A DNA stretch of 25,000 nt. Origin: Zygnema cylindricum. Its lineage: Eukaryota; Streptophyta; Zygnematophyceae; Zygnematales; Zygnemataceae. The DNA lies in the NCBI GenBank assembly GCA_037447655.1, contig JBBHKE010003029.1:1-25000 (forward strand). Reading direction: 5' to 3'. Positions 16,541 through 25,000 of this stretch are shown piece after piece (position 1 is the first letter of the stretch; every line of letters begins with the position of its first letter). The translations under genes and the position numbers were made by a program. The notes below the pieces were generated by a model that saw only the letters and a list, made by a program, of their open reading frames with translations, was not told the origin of the DNA and did not search any database.

Positions 16541-16839
16541 CGAACCGCGTATGTGGTTCGGTAAATAATTAAAGTGTTACGTGAAATGTCACTTTCACTT
16601 AAACATACCAAAATTGACGAAACGTCATCTATAATCAAACATCGCTCGCGGATGCGAATCTAACTGTGTAAAAGTCATTATAAGACGGACGTTGTCGCCC
16701 TCGCCAAACCCAAATGAATCTTCGACGGCTTTCACACATAGCGACGCGCTATGCCACGTGGCGCCACATCATTGGACGTCGGAAAGGATGGGAGGAGGAA
16801 CGATGGCTCCTAAGTTGACAAGTGTCAATTAGAAGGCTA
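16541..16839. other. Intergenic upstream of the Copia LTR
   Basis: No gene. 16750-16800 (CCACGTGGCGCCACATCATT, GGACGTCGGAAAGGATGG) resembles the upstream flank of LTR-like repeat 2. Confidence 0.4.
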
Positions 16840-17225
16840 TGTTGTACAACGGCCGTACAAGAAGTAAAATTGACCACTGTACCTTGTTATACTATACACT
16901 CTTTTGATTGGTTTAGGGTAGAGTAGTAGGTAGTTGTGAGTAGGAGTTAAGGGACTTAGCTTGTTTGAGGCGCCTCTCTCCAGATGACCTTTTGTATTTA
17001 TATGCCATCTTTGGCCAACCATTACTTACTGCTCAAGGGAGCAAATTGAGTGATTCTTTTTGCATTTTGCTCAGGGGAGTCTTGTCCTCACAAAGGTGAG
17101 GGTGGTCAGAGTTTTTATGTGCCGGGCGGCACCTATTCAGTGAGAAAGTGGAAAGAGCAAATGTTATCCTAGAGGCTTTGCATAGGCTGCTCATTCTGTG
17201 GGACAATGGAGACCATATAATTTCA
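16840..17225 (+). repeat. 5' LTR of a Copia-type element (386 bp)
   Basis: TG...CA ends. Its right end abuts a primer-binding site (17226) and a Copia-type gag, which makes it a real LTR and identifies repeats 1 and 2 by homology. TATACTATACACTC is a candidate promoter element. The 3' LTR is not in the window. Confidence 0.75.
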
Positions 17226-17240
17226 GGTTATGGGCTTACC
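17226..17240 (+). other. Copia primer-binding site for half-tRNA initiator Met
   Basis: GGTTATGGGCTTACC is complementary at 13 of 15 positions to the anticodon stem-loop of plant-type initiator tRNA-Met (complement GGTTATGGGCCCACC), the internal priming mode known for Drosophila copia and Ty5. It starts immediately after the LTR CA. The ATG inside it (17230) is the complement of the CAU anticodon and is in frame with gag. Confidence 0.75.
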
Positions 17241-18280
17241 CTCTAGGGTGCCCATATTTAATGGATCAGACTTACTTTATTGGGAAATGATGATAGAGGG
17301 AGAACTTTTTGAGAAGCACCTATGGGGCCTAGTGTCCGGGTGAATTCGTTGTCCACCTCCACCTGGGTTTGGAGGAACACGTTTTTCTGGCACCTCCATC
17401 ACAACAGCTATTAAAACATCAACCACCATCACGAACGATGACAAGGAAGGGGAGGAAATAATCATGGAAGGAGAAAAAGGAGGAGTTGCTTCTCGAGGGA
17501 CTCCATTTTTGGACGATACTGGGAGCAACACCACCAGCAATGGTGACAAGGAGTCAAACCGAACGGCCAGAATATGAAAATTGGAACTATAAGGACAAGC
17601 TGGCTAAACTGTTAATTCTCAAAATTGTAATGAAGGGTATCGCCATTCCCCTTCTGCATGTTCGATATTCCTCTCAGATTTGGGTATCTCTTGAAAATAA
17701 ATATAAGAGTGGGTCATTGCAACAACAACAGCTTGCACAAATAAAAATTCAACGTATGTTTACAAGGGAGGAAGTATAAATGATTATTGCAATGACTTTA
17801 GAGCAGTATTTGGAGAACTACAGAGCGTAGGTAACTCATGGTGTAAGAGACAAAGAGTAAATACACTGATAATGAAACTACCTGAAGAGTATGAGAATAT
17901 CATTAATCGGTTGCAAGATTTAGGTGATAACAATTGGAATTGGGATGATATAGTGGGGATGATTTTAGTGAAAGAGAGTACCATATAACTTAGGAGAGGA
18001 AGTGCGAGTGTTCAAGCATTGGCTGCAGGGTCTGATTGGCGGAAGCGTGGTGAGGAAAAGGGAAAGGATCCCTATTAAAACTTTAGAGGAAAAGGACAAG
18101 GAGGTGGCAGATTTGATCGACAAGGGAGAGGAGCTCCTCGAGGTGGATTATGTCACTTATGCGAGAAACCAGGACATTATATGGTAGATTGTGTCAAGCT
18201 TGAAGATGTGCGATTAAAAGATGGACAAGGTTTTTCAAAAGACGGAGGAAAGAAAAAGGTTTTCCTGACTAATCTTACCC
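17230..18280 (+). pseudogene. Decayed Copia-type gag (UBN2-like region plus CCHC knuckle)
   Basis: From the ATG in the primer-binding site the frame reads VPIFNGSDLLYWEMMIEGEL, a typical gag N-terminus, to TGA at 17341. After frame changes, W.YKDKLAKLLIL and IWVSLENKYKSGS (17560-17730), then INDYCNDF and LIMKLPEEYENI (17770-17985) follow as in UBN2-type gag proteins. The knuckle CHLCEKPGHYMVDC (C-x2-C-x4-H-x4-C) is at 18151-18192. At least two frameshifts and two internal stops are visible. No protease, integrase or RT follows: unrelated, more GC-rich sequence begins near 18275. Confidence 0.85.
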
Positions 18281-18852
18281 GGAGAGTCCCATCAACCGCT
18301 CCGTTTTTGTCTTCTCTGAAAGACTTTGACGACAAAATTTTTAGTGTGCTCCACCGCCTCGTTGGGCATAGGATTTTTGATCGGCAGAGGGCTCGTTTGC
18401 CCGCCAATAAGCAAGTCTCCCTATTTCGAATGGTGGTTAAAGTTTGATTTTTGTGGCTAGCGTTGCTCCGCCGACCTATTTGGAAAGTTAGGCTTTGGTG
18501 GCACCTTTTATCACCTCTCGATTTATCGTCGACGACGTTCCAATTCTGGCCAAGTGGTCCCTAAGGTGAAGGAAAACCTTTTTCCTTTTCATGAGGCTCT
18601 TCTCTTTGCGAGTGCACTCCTCCCGCCTGATGCACGAAACCCGGTTCCACCTTTTCAAACTCTTATTTTCGACAACACCTTTTAACTCCAATAGTGCATA
18701 ACTAAGCAATTGGCAGTCGCTGAATTCCATAACCTTTTATATGCCTTACCTTCTGCTCTATCTCGTGCTCCGCGTTTGTGTTATGGGCCGGGGCTGGTGC
18801 ATGGTTGCAAGCCACGACAATTTTTTCGACACTTCGTTTGACGTCGGATTAG

Positions 18853-19555
18853 TTCACATTTGCCCTACGTCTACGTTTGGGTTTGCCTCACCCTGCGCTT
18901 CTTGGGCGACCCCATTGTGTTTGTAATCAACCTATCGACTCGGACAGGATTCATCTACTACGTTGCTCTAGAGGCGGTGAACGCACTGTTGCGCATGATT
19001 TGGTTCGCGACTCAATTGTTGCAATTGGCACCGACGCAGGTTACACCGTGAGGCGCGAAGTTTCTCATGTACTACCTCCTCGCTCCTAGTCTAACGACCT
19101 TCGAAGTCCTCGGGTTGACTTGGTTTTCCTCCACGGGGCTGGGAGGACTTTGGGTGATGTCGTGATGACGGATCAGACTTGGACCCACGTTTCTTCTCGC
19201 GGGGCGGTACATACATGCGTGGCGGCTTGGGAGGCAGCAACTTCTAAGGAACGAGATTACGCTCATCGAGACCCGGCGGACCAATTCGTGCCATTTGCTG
19301 CAAAAAAATTTGGTACTTTGGACAAGGCTTTTGATGATTTCCTTCGTAACTGTGCAAAGAAAACATTTGAAACTCGAGGTCTCGAGAGCCCTCCCTTGAG
19401 CCTTCTCGTTGCATTTTATCGTCAACGTGTTTAGTAGCTCTTCAACGAGCGCAAGCCGCGGCCCTTCTACGGCGGAGCACCGTGGCGGATGACAGGCGTG
19501 GCCTCCCGGATCTTCCACCAAGGGATCCAAGCCACATCCACGATCTTCGAGGGTG
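18853..19555 (+). pseudogene. 3' coding end of a decayed non-LTR-like retroelement
   Basis: The frame from 18853 reads FTFALRLRLGLPHP, a Cys/His cluster C-x-C-x9-H-x3-C, then RCSRGGERTVAHDLVRD and REVSHVLPP. It passes one TAG (19087-19089) and continues RVDLVF with a second Asp 13 residues on (D-x12-D), then PFAAKKFG and PPLSLLVAFYRQRV to 19434. After a frame change ALQRAQAAALLRR is visible. This order resembles the C-terminal Cys/His plus restriction-like endonuclease of R2-type non-LTR elements (inference). Sequence from about 18280 may be older coding sequence of it, too broken to read. Confidence 0.6.
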
Positions 19556-19784
19556 TTGAGTAGTTTAGTTTGTTAGGGTTGTGTAGTCAATTTGTAGAGT
19601 GTCATCTTTAGTAAATTTGCTTGGTTTTGGCAGTTATTCTAGTTAGATTTGGTGTTTTCACATGTTTTCTTTCTCTTAGTTTCCTTTTGCTATTTTTAGC
19701 ATTAAGCGCTTTTTCCCTTTGTTTTTTGAAACCCTTTGTACCTTGATGGTTTTTTCCATCGCACTTTTGAAATAAAAGTTTGAA
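19556..19784 (+). other. 3' UTR-like tail of the retroelement
   Basis: T-rich tail with a hairpin GATGG-TTTTTT-CCATC (about 19745-19760) and AATAAA near 19770, ending just before the orphan hAT end. Consistent with a transcript 3' end; no poly(A) tail. Confidence 0.4.
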
Positions 19785-19799
19785 TACTTTTGAACTATG
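19785..19799. mobile_element. Orphan right end of the hAT-like family
   Basis: TACTTTTGAACTATG matches the right terminus of the two hAT-like elements and stops exactly where the first 384-bp duplicated block begins. No left end with a matching 8-bp flank is visible. Confidence 0.55.
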
Positions 19800-20183
19800 G
19801 TCCAATCCATTTGGGCAACCCTGGGTTCTAAACGAATGACCTGTCGCATAACCGTTTTAAAATTTAAACTTTTAGCGGCGTACTACCGGTTGTGCGCAGG
19901 TAACTCTTTTTCATTGGTCTAATGTTTGTCAGTACACTGGTCCGTCAGGTCCGCAGCCATATGTACGGTCCCTGTACATTTTGGAACGTGCTGACGTACG
20001 CGCTAACGCATGCGATCCTGAATGTTATCCAAAGTCTTAAATTGCTTCATCTAAATTCGTGTTAATGACACTACAGTACAGTATTTGTTAAGTGGATCAC
20101 AATAAGTAAGCGATTTATATGTAATTCAGTTTAGTTACTAGTTAGCTCTATAAAAAGCTAAACGCCAATAATTAATTTTCATG
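19800..20183 (+). repeat. Upstream duplication, copy 1 (384 bp)
   Basis: Direct repeat of 20872-21258 with shared GGTAACTCTTTTTCATTGGT, ATGTAATTCAGTTTAGTTAC and CCAATAATTAATTTTCATG. This copy has CTATAAAAAG, a good TATA box (about 20150), which reads CTTCAAAAAG in copy 2. Confidence 0.85.
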
Positions 20184-20871
20184 AGACGAGGTGGTTGTTG
20201 TGATTGTACATTTAGGACCAATTTAGAATAAGAGTGTACTCTAATACGTGATAACATTAACGCTAATACCGGTCACAACCCAAAGAAACAAACGGAAGTG
20301 CAACCATTTTAGAGTTAACACACATATTAGCATTAACTCACTCTAATAAAACAAAACATCAGACATTATTAGCGTAAAGAACCCTTATTAACGTACAGTA
20401 TCGATGTACAACGGACAAGCCACAAACTTTTTATACAACAAGCGTTGCGTAAACATTATATCCGTAAAAATTAAACTTCTTACAACTGGACCAAAAATGC
20501 AAATTTTACGGCGTAGCGTTCACGCTTAACTGTGGTAAAATAGTCTGACATGTACGTACGAATGTTTTTTGTGACGGCGTACGATTTCAAAAAAACTGTA
20601 CGGGTACACATATTAGCGTATGCATGTTTGCGACCGACATTTATTTTTTCAGAGACCCAAATTAGCATTATGTAACAATTAGAATGTATTTTTTTTTTCG
20701 AAATTTTCGAATTCTTAATTAGCGTACACCACTGTAATTTATAGTGTACGCTAAAGAAACTTCTACGCTAATAGCGATTGGCGGTGTACTGTAACGTGAA
20801 TGACAATGGCCACATGTCAGCACGTACAAAAATGTTGTACAAGGCTTGTAAGCATTTGTAAGGACCTAATG
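20184..20871. other. Spacer between the two duplicated blocks
   Basis: AT-rich, no gene. It contains one terminus of the ACAGTACACC MITE family (20766-20792, AATAGCGATTGGCGGTGTAC then TGT) whose left end I could not find, and several CGCTAAT/ATTAGCG fragments suggesting a degraded relative. Confidence 0.55.
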
Positions 20872-21258
20872 GCCCAATCCATTTGGGTAACCCTTGGTCC
20901 TATGAAAACGAATGACCTGTCGCACAACCGTTTTAAACTCTTACCTGCGAGTTACCGGTTGTGCACAGGTAACTCTTTTTCATTGGTCTAAAGTTTGTCA
21001 GTAGATTGGGCCGTCAGGTCCGTACCCATCTGTACATTTTTGAAAAGTGCTGACGTACGCGTTAACGCATGCGATTCTCATTTCCTCATCATCATTCCTG
21101 AACGTGATCCAAAATCATAAATTACTTCATCTAAATTCGTGTTAATAACACTACAGTATTTGTAAAGTGGATCACAATAAGTCAGCGATTTATATGTAAT
21201 TCAGTTTAGTTACTAGTTAGCTCTTCAAAAAGCTAAACGCCAATAATTAATTTTCATG
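20872..21258 (+). repeat. Upstream duplication, copy 2 (387 bp), 5' flank of gene B
   Basis: Ends 117 bp before the gene B start codon, so it probably overlaps the gene B promoter. Relative to copy 1 it has a small insertion (CTCATTTCCTCATCATCATT region) and a damaged TATA-like site. Both copies can be read as TGG...TTTTCA, so an alternative is a pair of LTRs of a short element. Confidence 0.82.
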
Positions 21259-21375
21259 GCAATGCCTGGTGAGCGACCTGTACGGATGAGCCTTCTCCGT
21301 AGATTCCTCATTCACAAATTGATGAAAATAACAAAAAAATGAAGGAAATTTGTGAAACTTGAAACACGTGTCGTA

Positions 21376-21588
21376 ATGGCAAGTATCAATTTGATAAAAT
21401 CGATTAGCAGCCTTGTAATATCCTTTCTGGCATTCTATTTATGTATGAACGCACGGATGCAACAAACAATTTTTGTACTAAATGAAGAGCATACTGCCAA
21501 GGTGGTCATTTTAGGAAAGAAAAATAATGCGAAACCTGTCCAGGTCAACGCAGGGATCGCCCTGAAAGATGTCCGTACATTGTACAAG
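21376..21588 (+). CDS. Gene B exon 1 (signal anchor)
   Basis: 213 nt, residues 1-71. A hydrophobic segment (LVISFLAFYLCM) is followed by a short luminal stem. It ends in VRTLYK before donor GTGAGC. The open frame extends 24 nt upstream only to a GTG; 21376 is the first ATG and aligns with gene A. Confidence 0.82.
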
Positions 21589-24429
21589 GTGAGCTCCTTT
21601 TTTGTCTGACACGTGGCAGCATCTGAGTCATAGAATATCCAAGCCAATTTGCATTTTTTTTTAGTTTTTTTTTTTTTGCACTGTCGAATGCCATAAAAAA
21701 TGACAGTTTGAAAAGGGAGGAAATGTCACACGAGGATTTCGGGAGGGATTCGAATTTCAATCTGCAACGTTTTTTTTTTTTTTTTCACATTGGATAATTA
21801 TTTTGGTTGTCAGAATAGGGGGACTTATATATCCTACGACCACAACAAGTGTGAAATTCGATGTCTTGTTTCCTAATGGCTAGCTTTTGGATGTCAAATG
21901 TCCGATGCGTAAATTTTCAATGTCAGATGCCTGGAATCTTGGTAATTAATTTTCTATGTTGAATTTCCTCGTAATCAAATTCTACAATCACGCTGCTAAC
22001 AATTCCATATTTTTGTTGGATCTCCAATGTCCGACATCCAATGTTTGACGTTTGATGTCCAATGTCCAATGTAAAATGTCCGATGTCCAATGTTCAGTGT
22101 CCAATGTCCAATGTTCAATATCCAATGTCCAATGTCCAATGTTCAATGTACAATGTGAAATGTCCAATGTTCAGTGTCCAATGTTCAATGTCCAAAGTTT
22201 GGTGTTCGATATGTCTGGTTGTAATGTTCAATTTCTGTCCTTTGTTTAATGTCTAATTTCTGATGTTTGGTCTCCATGTCCAATTTCCATTGTCCGATGC
22301 TCAATGTTTTTTTCAAATGCCCAATGTCTGATGTCGTCTACTGTCTACTATCTGATTTATGGTGCCCATTTCCATTGTCGAATAGCGGATGTTCAATGTA
22401 AAGACATCAAATTGCGACTATCACAATTTCAATACTTTATTTTTTCTATCAACCTTGTTCTTAAGCATGTTTCATTGGGTGTTAGATTTTATCCTTGTCA
22501 AAATGAACATGTTTTGTTAAAATTGGTCAAATTGTGTCAAACTAGATCTTAGGTTTTGGCTGAATGCCGGTCACACAATATCTTGTGACGTGTAGCATGA
22601 AATTTTTGTAAGATCCGTTCCTCATTACTCCATTTGTTTTGTTAGGTTTTCTTTACGTTTCTAAAAGAACTTTTCCCATTCTCTCTCTTCCTCTGTGGCT
22701 TCTGTCCTTCTCCCGAACCCCACAACTTGTGGACAACCACATTTGGCAAGGACCAAACCGTTTGGACCTTTTGCCATCCAACCTGTTACGGGTGAAGCTA
22801 TTAATATTAATTACGGTGAAACAGTGTGACATGATGTAGGCATGGAGCACGATTTATGGACTTGCCGATTCCCTTCCCCCTTCTGTCATAAAATCAAAAT
22901 TAGGGTGGATAACGGGGCAAGAATATCCTCTTGCTCCCCATTTGCAAGATTGCACGTTCATTTCGGAGAAGATAACTGCTCTGGATACAAGAGGTCCAAA
23001 TGGAAAATCTCCTTTGTGGCTTCATCCTAACAAACCTTTGCAAGATGCGGATCCACCATGGGTGAGAAATTATAGATTATGCGAGGAAACCTATTTGCCG
23101 TGTAATTTGTGTTTTACCCTTCGTATTTTTTGCTAATGACAAGATGAACCTGTCGAAGCCATGATATATTATGAAATTTCTTAATAGCCCCATTGATGGT
23201 GGTGAGCAGAAGACTGTGATAATAATAATAATTATACGTTCATTAGATCCATATGGTGTCGATTAATCGGCGAATCACAGAGGTCGATGCCCAACCCTGC
23301 AGCTACTCAAACCTGTCCAAATGTATGCAAAAAAAAAAATTATAAGAAAAGTCTTTTGGCCTCACACATAGGTTAGACAGACACTGAGCCAGTGCAAATG
23401 TTTTTATACGAATCCGATTATTTTTTATCTGGCAAACTTATGTAAGTTAAAATTACGGACTCTTTTGGAAATTTTCAAATTTGAGGACCTTATGACAAGG
23501 TTTTTTGTCTGGCCCTTCGTTGATTGTTGTCATAAAAGGTCTGATTTTTGTTTTTGTACAGCTAAAGCATTTCATAGCGTTTCTACGAAATCAACAACAT
23601 TTAATAACAGTGTATAATTTTAGGAGCGTTGTTATGTTCAAACTGAGTCAATGTTGACTCGATAACTCAAATTTGTACACAGATTCAAGGTGGGAATTCC
23701 GAAAATTGGGCGATGACAAGATTCACTCAAGCCTTACTTTGGAAGCACCAACACCCTCCTGACTGTACGGATCCAAGTCTAAAATTCGCAATTGTAGCAT
23801 GGCCAGAAAAAGATCGCCATGGTCTTGGATCAACAATTCACTTGATGGGACAGTCGTTTGGATTGGCTTTGGAAGCAAATCGAATAATGGTTTTGACACC
23901 TGGATCTTTTGAACGAGCTGCCTATAGTGGATGTCGAGGTCTCTCTCTCTCTCCCCCTCTCTCCCTCTCTCTCTCTCTCTGTCCCTCCCACTTGATCTCA
24001 TTTTTCCTCCCTCTCACTTTTTGCTCTCTCTCTCTCTCCCTGCTCTTTTGTTTTCTATCATTCTTCCCCTTTGGCTCTCCCCTTCGCTCTCTCCCTTTTT
24101 GCTCACTCTAGGGCCATTGTCAAAATTTGTTCATTTAAAAAAATAAAAAACCTGACATTGATTTACATATGTTTGACTCCTGTTCAATTCTGACTGGCTT
24201 TTTGTATTTCTTACATCTTTTTTGTGGGAATAGGATCGGATTTTGGCTCATTAAACTGTTTTTTCCTCCCACCTGTATCACCCGAGTGTGAAAAACAAGC
24301 TTTTCGACTATTGGAACAACAAAAAGAAGAACCTGAGGGAAAAGATGCAAAGGAGAAACTTGGGTCACATTTAGAAGTTGTTGATATTGGGATTGCAGGA
24401 ACATATAGATACTCACATTGGAACCCAGA
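21376..24429 (+). CDS. Gene B: FUT8-like glycosyltransferase paralogue, exons 1-4 (3' end outside window)
   Basis: Exons 21376-21588, 22840-23061, 23683-23938 and 24234-24429 join into 887 nt of open frame (295 full codons plus two bases) with GT-AG borders and phases 0,0,1,2, identical to gene A. The start ATG (GTAATGGCA) opens a hydrophobic signal anchor (residues about 4-24). Shared landmarks are EYPLAPHLQDC, DADPPW, LWKHQ, HGLGSTIH (191-198), FERA and CFFLPP. Exons 5-7, which would carry the HVR motif, are not in the 571 nt left after exon 4. Likely a Golgi type II fucosyltransferase-like enzyme. Completeness and activity cannot be judged from this fragment. Confidence 0.85.
22021..22410 (+). 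repeat. (CCAATGT)n heptamer array in intron 1 of gene B
   Basis: Same 7-bp unit and same sense orientation as the gene A array, about 430 nt past the exon 1 donor. The core 22060-22200 is nearly regular; degenerate units extend left to about 21890 and right to about 22400. Apparent open frames here are an effect of the 21-bp periodicity. Confidence 0.85.
22840..23061 (+). CDS. Gene B exon 2
   Basis: 222 nt, from acceptor GATGTAG to donor GTGAGA, the same length as exon 2 of gene A. Begins AWSTIYGL (A: TWSSMYRL), contains WITGQEYPLAPHLQDC and ends DADPPW. Confidence 0.88.
23683..23938 (+). CDS. Gene B exon 3 (first Rossmann loop)
   Basis: 256 nt, from acceptor GTACACAG to donor GTCTCTCT, ending phase 1. 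Encodes IQGGNSENWAMTRF, LLWKHQHPPDC, the Gly-rich HGLGSTIH loop and SFERAAYSGC. Same length and phase as gene A exon 3. The donor runs straight into a CT repeat, as in gene A. Confidence 0.9.
23939..24120 (+). repeat. CT-rich repeat at the start of gene B intron 3
   Basis: (CT)n/(CCCT)n directly after the exon 3 donor, at the same intron position and in the same sense as the CT-rich tract of gene A intron 3. Intron 3 is only 295 nt here versus 1174 nt in A. Confidence 0.85.
24234..24429 (+). CDS. Gene B exon 4 (last exon in window)
   Basis: 196 nt from acceptor GGAATAG, phase 1 in and phase 2 out before GTAAGTCC. Encodes SLNCFFLPPVSPEC, a Lys/Glu-rich linker and YSHWNP. It is two codons shorter than gene A exon 4 and clearly diverged in its second half. 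Confidence 0.85.
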
Positions 24430-25000
24430 GTAAGTCCTCCATTTTTCACAAAAGAACTGAATTTTACAAATTGTTGCTCCATAGTCGTTCGACTCAAAAT
24501 TAGTAGGGCTTACGTGCTTTTACCTATTACTGATGTGTACCATTTTATCAATTTGCCGATCAATGCATTGTATTGATGTATGTGGAAAATAAAATTATCT
24601 TTAACTTTAAATAGCTCCATTCCCCTGTGGGGATATAGTACCATTATAGTACCTGTATTGTACGAGTGTACAACAATATAATACCAATATTGTACCAGTA
24701 TAGTACCAGTAATTATCAGTATAGAACCAGTATAGAACCAATGTAGTACTAGTAGAGAACCGGTATATTACCAGGATAATGCCAATATTGTACCAGGACA
24801 ATGCTAATATAGTGCTGGTATGGTACCACTATAGAACCAGTATATACTGTGCATCATAACAAGTCTAAAGCACACTAATTATACTGGTTTTTTTGTATTC
24901 AACACAATATCGCATTGACAACTATTGACAACATTAGTACGAACCCTAAGTTGAGTGGATAGAAATTGTCCATGTTGGCATGCATGTTTTAAGATGGACA
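24430..25000 (+). other. Gene B intron 4, runs off the window
   Basis: Starts with donor GTAAGTCC. No sequence resembling gene A exon 5 (GMEERWL...) is present, so that exon lies beyond 25000. Confidence 0.7.
24633..24850 (+). repeat. Degenerate 10-11-bp TATAGTACCAG repeats
   Basis: About 20 irregular copies of TATAGTACCAG/TATAGAACCAG/TATTGTACCAG in gene B intron 4, preceded by a CCCCTGTGGGG palindrome. Confidence 0.8.

Noticed and set aside
15707-19799. One 4.1-kb hAT element carrying the Copia and retroelement pieces
   Set aside because: The flanking 8-mers (TACAAAAC and GTCCAATC) do not match, whereas the left end pairs well with the right end at 16011.
21352-21375. Extending gene B upstream by 8 codons
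   Set aside because: Requires GTG as start in a nuclear eukaryotic gene.

Overview
The window looks like nuclear DNA of a large-genome eukaryote. Genes are split by GT-AG introns, simple-sequence tracts are very long, and nested transposable-element remains fill the space between genes. The most decodable genes are two paralogous glycosyltransferases of the alpha-1,6-fucosyltransferase (FUT8/GT23-like) superfamily. I infer an alga, probably green lineage, from the FUT-like subfamily and from a Copia primer-binding site that fits a plant-type initiator tRNA. The species is not established from sequence.

Layout: 1-2794 is gene-free and holds a TA-flanked 487-bp inverted-repeat element (377-863), a 73-bp duplicated unit, a 250-bp MITE (1375-1624) and a polypyrimidine tract. 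Gene A (minus strand, 10670 to 2795) can be assembled as seven exons with canonical splice sites and a continuous frame, giving 578 aa. It has an N-terminal signal anchor, a Gly-rich first nucleotide-binding loop, the HVR..DK donor-binding motif and a C-terminal GT..SN..RLI.EL motif. Its introns are loaded with expanded CT/GA, GGGAA and heptamer repeats.

10671-21375 is an intergenic transposon graveyard. It contains a foldback structure with two nested copies of a 209-bp MITE, two hAT-like non-autonomous elements (8-bp target duplication on one), three 386-388-bp LTR-like repeats, two tRNA-like sequences, a decayed Copia gag with its primer-binding site, the 3' end of a decayed non-LTR-like retroelement, and a roughly 385-bp direct duplication whose second copy lies just upstream of gene B.

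Gene B (plus strand, from 21376) is a divergently transcribed paralogue of gene A. Exons 1-4 are in the window with the same intron phases, and exons 2 and 3 have exactly the same lengths as in A. The gene runs off the right edge. Both genes carry a (CCAATGT)n array about 400 nt into intron 1 in the same sense orientation, so the array probably predates the duplication. The proteins would be Golgi type II membrane enzymes using GDP-fucose or a related nucleotide sugar; acceptor and linkage cannot be read from the sequence.
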